From positions 1 to 8,984 of the forward strand of contig CAMPAF010000112.1 of NCBI GenBank assembly GCA_946631535.1: a stretch of 8,984 bases of DNA. The letters run 5' to 3'. The notes below the pieces were generated by a model. The model was not told the origin of the DNA and ran no database searches. It saw only the letters and a list, made by a program, of their open reading frames with translations. This document shows, piece after piece, positions 6,508-8,984 of the stretch (position 1 is its first letter; every line of letters starts with the position of its first letter). This DNA is from an uncultured Verrucomicrobiota bacterium. GTDB taxonomy: Bacteria > Verrucomicrobiota > Kiritimatiellia > RFP12 > UBA1067. Made by a program: the position numbers and the translations under genes.

Positions 6508-8211
6508 TCAGTCCAGAAGTGCCTTGACGATCGCTTCGCGGGCGTGGGGCGATGAACAGGTGCCCGTGCTGCCGTCCGTCAGTTCCATGCGCGTCACGTC
6601 GATCTTCCATTCGTCCGCGTGCGCCTGGATGAACCGGATGGCGGCGATGGCGTCGTCAAGCGGCGCGCGCACGGGCGGCGACAGATGTTCGTCTCGGCCG
6701 TCCTGGATGAAGCGGTAGCCCACGGAGACGAGCGTGATCCCCTCCTTGCGGCAGATAGGTTCCCATCCGCTCGCGCCGGGAATGCGGTCGCCGGCGCTCC
6801 AGCCGCCGCCGTGGATGACGACAAGCGCGGGACGCTTCGCCGCATCCGCCGCCGGACGCGCCTTTCCGGGGAACCAGACGTCCATTCCCTGGCGCGGATG
6901 CGGCCCGTACTTCGCGTTTTCGACGTCGGGCGCGCGCATGGTCTTCGCCGGCTGGTTGACCGGCTTCTTCTCCCACGAGCGGTAGGCGGACGTGAACACG
7001 TACTCGTCGGCGGGACGCCGCCCGAACACGCGGGCGATCGCGCGGAGGCGCAGGTCGCCCCGGCGGTTGTCCGGCAGCAGCAAGCATCCCTCGGTGTATT
7101 CGTTCCACGCGTTGATGTAGACGACGCCTGGCTTCTTCGGATCGGCCAGCGCGTGTTCCTTCGCCGCACGCAGGTACTTCTCGAAGAGCGCGTCCGTCGC
7201 GTTGGTGAAGATGCCGCAATAGGGATAGTCCACCTCCGGACCGGGCCACGGGAACTTCTCGTCCTTTGCGCACCGCAACGACGAATCCCACCCCGTCGGC
7301 ACGATCGGATAGTAGGGCAGCTTGGAGATTGACGACATCGTCTTCCACTTCGCGTCAAGGACCTTCTCCGCCTCGGCGAAGTCGAACAGCCGCTCGCCGG
7401 CAGCGTAGCGCTGCCGGTGGTTGGGCAGGCTGTAGGTGTTGCAGCCGTAGGACGTGAGCGAATCGAATCCGCAGCGCTCGGCCGTCTCGGTCATCGTCCG
7501 GTTCCAGAGGTTCTGGGCGTTGAATTCCACTTCGCCGAGGCCGGCGGCCCGGACCCGGCGGCGCGCCTCCAGCAACGCGGACTTCGTCCCCTCCTCGCCG
7601 TAGTCCTTGATCATGTCCCACGCATTGTAGACGGAGAAGAATATCTTGCCGTTGTGCCGCCAGTGCTCGGGCTGGTTGAAGTAATGCGCGATCGAGTAGT
7701 CGATGAGTCCCAGGAACTCCTCGGGCTTGCGCGCGAGCCGCATGCAGTACGTCGACTCGCCTCCGAACTTCTTGCGCCAGGAGGATTTCTTCCGGTCGTG
7801 GTAGCACCACATGAGCGCGAACTTCATCTTGTCGCGGTTCTTCGCCTTGAGGAAGCCCTGCTCGATCGCCTCCTCCTGGGTCTTCTCGCCGTTGTACCAG
7901 TAGTAGTCGTAGAGGAAGACGTCGATGCCGGCGTTGGAGGCGAGCGCGATCTCCGTCGCCACGTCCTTCGGGTCGCTGCCGGAATAGTAGCCGCCGAATG
8001 GCTTGAAGTTGATCTGGCCGGGGAAGCGGACAACCGGATCCTTCACGAAGGCCCATTCGGCCTCCGACCAGTCCCACTTCTCGCCGAACCACTCCATCCC
8101 CTTCGGGTACTTGTGCCAATGCGGGTAATAGACCGCCATCACCTCAATGTCCTTGGCGGGCAGGGCGATTCCCTGCAGCGCCACCAGCGCGAGTCCGATC
8201 AATTTCTTCAT
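6508..8211 (-). CDS. Exported GH99/WbsX-like protein with truncated alpha/beta-hydrolase tail
   Basis: A 567-residue protein. Residues 1 to about 19 form a signal peptide (KK, hydrophobic stretch, ALPA). Residues about 22-400 match the WbsX/GH99-like family: AVYYPHWH (26-33), INFKPFGGYYSGSDP (67-81), AGIDVFLYDYYWYNGEK (94-110), and INAWNEYTEG (366-375). In the latter, E371 and E374 have the three-residue spacing of the catalytic glutamates described for GH99 endo-mannosidases. The WbsX label implies glycosyltransfer, but the export signal and neighbours favour glycan hydrolysis. Residues about 437-567 start like an alpha/beta-hydrolase esterase, with the oxyanion motif HGGGW (467-471), and stop about 19 residues after the nucleophile elbow. 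That elbow reads DGSTG (546-550, S548) instead of GxSxG, so the acid and histidine are missing. ATG 8211 is chosen for the signal peptide; its ribosome-binding site is weak, so coupling to the short upstream ORF is likely. The DUF6259-like gene follows after 14 nt. Confidence 0.83.
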   Translation of the reverse strand: MKKLIGLALVALQGIALPAKDIEVMAVYYPHWHKYPKGMEWFGEKWDWSEAEWAFVKDPVVRFPGQINFKPFGGYYSGSDPKDVATEIALASNAGIDVFLYDYYWYNGEKTQEEAIEQGFLKAKNRDKMKFALMWCYHDRKKSSWRKKFGGESTYCMRLARKPEEFLGLIDYSIAHYFNQPEHWRHNGKIFFSVYNAWDMIKDYGEEGTKSALLEARRRVRAAGLGEVEFNAQNLWNRTMTETAERCGFDSLTSYGCNTYSLPNHRQRYAAGERLFDFAEAEKVLDAKWKTMSSISKLPYYPIVPTGWDSSLRCAKDEKFPWPGPEVDYPYCGIFTNATDALFEKYLRAAKEHALADPKKPGVVYINAWNEYTEGCLLLPDNRRGDLRLRAIARVFGRRPADEYVFTSAYRSWEKKPVNQPAKTMRAPDVENAKYGPHPRQGMDVWFPGKARPAADAAKRPALVVIHGGGWSAGDRIPGASGWEPICRKEGITLVSVGYRFIQDGRDEHLSPPVRAPLDDAIAAIRFIQAHADEWKIDVTRMELTDGSTGTCSSPHAREAIVKALLD

Positions 8212-8224
8212 TGCCGCGTGCCCA

Positions 8225-8323
8225 CTATCGGAAGAGCATGAGCGTGCCGACGGGCGGCAGGTTGCACTCGTAGCAGCCGATGAACTTGCCCCTTCCAATC
8301 TTCACCTCTTTTTTCAAGTTCAT
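8225..8323 (-). CDS. Candidate 32-residue leader ORF
   Basis: A 32-codon ORF starts at ATG 8323 and ends with TAG at 8225-8227, only 13 bases before the start of the GH99-like gene and in another frame. It has a good ribosome-binding site, AAAGGA (8332-8337), eight bases from the ATG. The peptide begins MNLKKEVKIGRGKF, contains a CYEC pair of cysteines (C17, C20) and ends PPVGTLMLFR. I recognise no family. It could be a leader peptide, a small protein in its own right, or the remnant of a larger lost gene. Its start codon lies within one arm of a perfect 12-bp inverted repeat. The strong ribosome-binding site here contrasts with the weak one of the next gene, which fits translational coupling. 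Expression has not been shown. Confidence 0.5.
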   Translation of the reverse strand: MNLKKEVKIGRGKFIGCYECNLPPVGTLMLFR

Positions 8324-8326
8324 CGG
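8277..8326 (-). repeat. Perfect 12-bp inverted repeat enclosing the leader ORF start
   Basis: On the minus strand CCGATGAACTTG (8315-8326) is the exact reverse complement of CAAGTTCATCGG (8277-8288), with a 26-nt purine-rich loop between. In RNA the ATG of the 32-codon ORF would be paired while its ribosome-binding site at 8332-8337 stays just outside the stem. The downstream arm encodes part of the same peptide (KFIG). No T-run follows, so it does not look like a terminator. A control of translation initiation is the simplest reading, but a protein-binding palindrome is possible. Confidence 0.65.
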
Positions 8327-8334
8327 ACTATTCC

Positions 8335-8381
8335 TTTCACTGCTCCATGAAACTTTTACCAGCTTCCGCCAGTTTCACTGC
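8335..8381 (-). repeat. Leader direct repeat and small hairpin
   Basis: GCAGTGAAA occurs twice on the minus strand, at 8373-8381, right at the predicted transcription start, and at 8335-8343, where it runs into the ribosome-binding site of the short ORF. Between them AGTTTCA (8348-8354) is the exact complement of TGAAACT (8371-8377), making a 7-bp stem. The same TTTCA can alternatively pair with TGAAA of the second copy, next to the ribosome-binding site. Two mutually exclusive structures are therefore possible. Confidence 0.45.
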
Positions 8382-8387
8382 CCACGA

Positions 8388-8398
8388 ATTATACCAAA
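8388..8398 (-). promoter_or_regulatory. Extended -10 promoter of the GH99-like/DUF6259-like operon
   Basis: The minus strand reads TTTGGTATAAT, identical over 11 bases to the element at 3808-3818: a perfect TATAAT (8388-8393) within TGnTATAAT and no clear -35. The predicted transcript starts near 8381 and has a leader of about 58 nt before the 32-codon ORF. It lies 26 nt beyond the stop codon of the DprA-like gene, which marks this as the start of a new transcription unit. Confidence 0.72.
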
Positions 8399-8424
8399 TC
8401 TGCCGGAGGCGGTGCGGGATTCTT

Positions 8425-8984
8425 TCACTTTTCCACCTGCGCGGCAACCTTGGCGAGTTGGTCGATGTTGGCGGGCTTCATGCCGTGGTAGTTGATCTTG
8501 AGCGCATCCTCACCCGCCAGCCACTGGCAGAGGCGGTTCAAGGCGGTGGCGTCGAAGCGCGTCATGGGCTTTTTCTGCGGCGTGTAGGGCCATGCGGCCG
8601 GCGCCATCATGAGAAGGCGTCCTTCGGCGCAGGCGTCGAAGTAGCGGCCGACCGGTTTCTGCAGCCGCGCGAAGCCCTTGTTCTGCAAGGTGACGAGCGG
8701 CAGGTTTCGCTTCAATGCCTCGCGGGCGATCTGCCGCTCGCCATCGGAAATGCACGGGCTGATGATCACGGCGCCATGCGCGGCGGCGGCAAGGGCATCG
8801 GCCAGCCGCTCGCCGTATTCAGGCGAAGTGCTGGCGGCGATCGGCTCGCCGGCGGCATCGCGGGTAATCTTCAGCCCCCCGCCCGGCTTGGGCATGCGCG
8901 TGTAGGCGAAGAAGCGGCGCGAGCATTGCACCTGGTGGAGCGGGCGGGGAAGCAGATGGCGGTTGCCAATGGCCTCAAAATGGC
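8425..8984 (-). CDS. DprA/SLOG-like Rossmann-fold protein, 3' part only
   Basis: The frame is open through the right edge, so the gene is cut; at least 185 residues plus the stop are present. A GTG at 8931 could serve as a start, but the reading upstream of it, including AIGNRHLLPRPLHQVQCSRR across the GTG, continues a plausible conserved segment and shows the gene is longer. The pattern GN-x-LL then CSRR, then GAVIISPCISDGERQIAREAL, then a strand and KGF, resembles the Rossmann-like core of DprA-type and related SLOG proteins, where the SR and the loop before the helix bind DNA ends or nucleotides. The usual GID of DprA is absent. Full DprA proteins load RecA onto incoming single-stranded DNA; short relatives have unknown roles. 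It precedes the glycosidase promoter and is probably a separate unit. The relationship is a judgement from motif order, not a search. Confidence 0.5.
   Translation of the reverse strand, partial: HFEAIGNRHLLPRPLHQVQCSRRFFAYTRMPKPGGGLKITRDAAGEPIAASTSPEYGERLADALAAAAHGAVIISPCISDGERQIAREALKRNLPLVTLQNKGFARLQKPVGRYFDACAEGRLLMMAPAAWPYTPQKKPMTRFDATALNRLCQWLAGEDALKINYHGMKPANIDQLAKVAAQVEK

Noticed and set aside
6494..6610. Longer N-terminus for the DUF6259-like protein starting at 6610
   Set aside because: It overlaps the GH99-like gene and would bury the signal peptide. ATG 6493 has a perfect AAGGAG seven bases upstream.
6494..6620. Frameshift as the cause of the truncated esterase tail
   Set aside because: I read the other two frames after the nucleophile elbow: one hits a stop near the elbow, and the other gives no hydrolase-like sequence before the next gene begins. 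A deletion fits better than a frameshift.
8212..8298. Longer N-terminus for the GH99-like protein starting at 8298
   Set aside because: The extra 29 residues are Ser/Ala/Arg-rich, lie ahead of a proper signal peptide, and overlap the short leader ORF in another frame.
8277..8326. Inverted repeat as an intrinsic terminator
   Set aside because: No T-run follows the stem on either side in the transcribed direction, and an ORF with a good ribosome-binding site starts inside it.
1..8984. CRISPR arrays, tRNA or rRNA genes, insertion sequences, attachment sites
   Set aside because: I saw no regularly spaced repeats, no cloverleaf-like or rRNA-like stretches, no transposase or integrase motifs and no long terminal inverted repeats. 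Gaps between genes are all under 220 bases.

Overview
The window is about 9 kb of GC-rich DNA whose supported genes all lie on the minus strand, so transcription runs from right to left. The protein types suggest a member of the Verrucomicrobiota/Kiritimatiellae/Lentisphaerae group or a similar glycan-degrading gut or sediment bacterium: exported glycosidase-like proteins of the GH99/WbsX and DUF6259 types, an SSS-family symporter carrying an RPWPW motif, and a lysine-rich HU protein. This assignment is inferred from gene style, because no rRNA or marker gene is present.

Layout in the direction of transcription. (1) At the right edge is the 3' part of a DprA/SLOG-like gene (8984-8425). (2) An extended -10 promoter (8388-8398) is followed by a roughly 58-nt leader. 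The leader has a short direct repeat, two inverted repeats and a 32-codon ORF whose start codon lies in one arm of a perfect 12-bp inverted repeat. (3) Two exported enzymes follow, tightly spaced: a GH99/WbsX-like protein with a truncated alpha/beta-hydrolase tail (8211-6508), then an 884-aa DUF6259-like putative glycosidase with an apparent carbohydrate-binding insertion (6493-3839). (4) A second copy of the same 11-bp promoter core (3808-3818) sits almost on the start codon of an exported fusion of an endonuclease/exonuclease/phosphatase (EEP) domain and a tyrosine-phosphatase-like domain (3801-2083). (5) Nineteen bases later comes a sodium:solute symporter (2063-426), ending in an imperfect intrinsic terminator. 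(6) An independently promoted HU gene (319-14) lies at the left edge.

Taken together, the central 8 kb looks like a small nutrient-acquisition locus. Two exported carbohydrate-active enzymes would trim a glycan. An exported two-domain phosphoesterase would remove phosphodiester or phosphomonoester groups. A Na+-coupled symporter would import a released small solute. The substrate is not visible from sequence. The least expected elements are the EEP-phosphatase fusion, the predicted leaderless promoter in front of it, and the structured leader with a short ORF ahead of the GH99-like gene.
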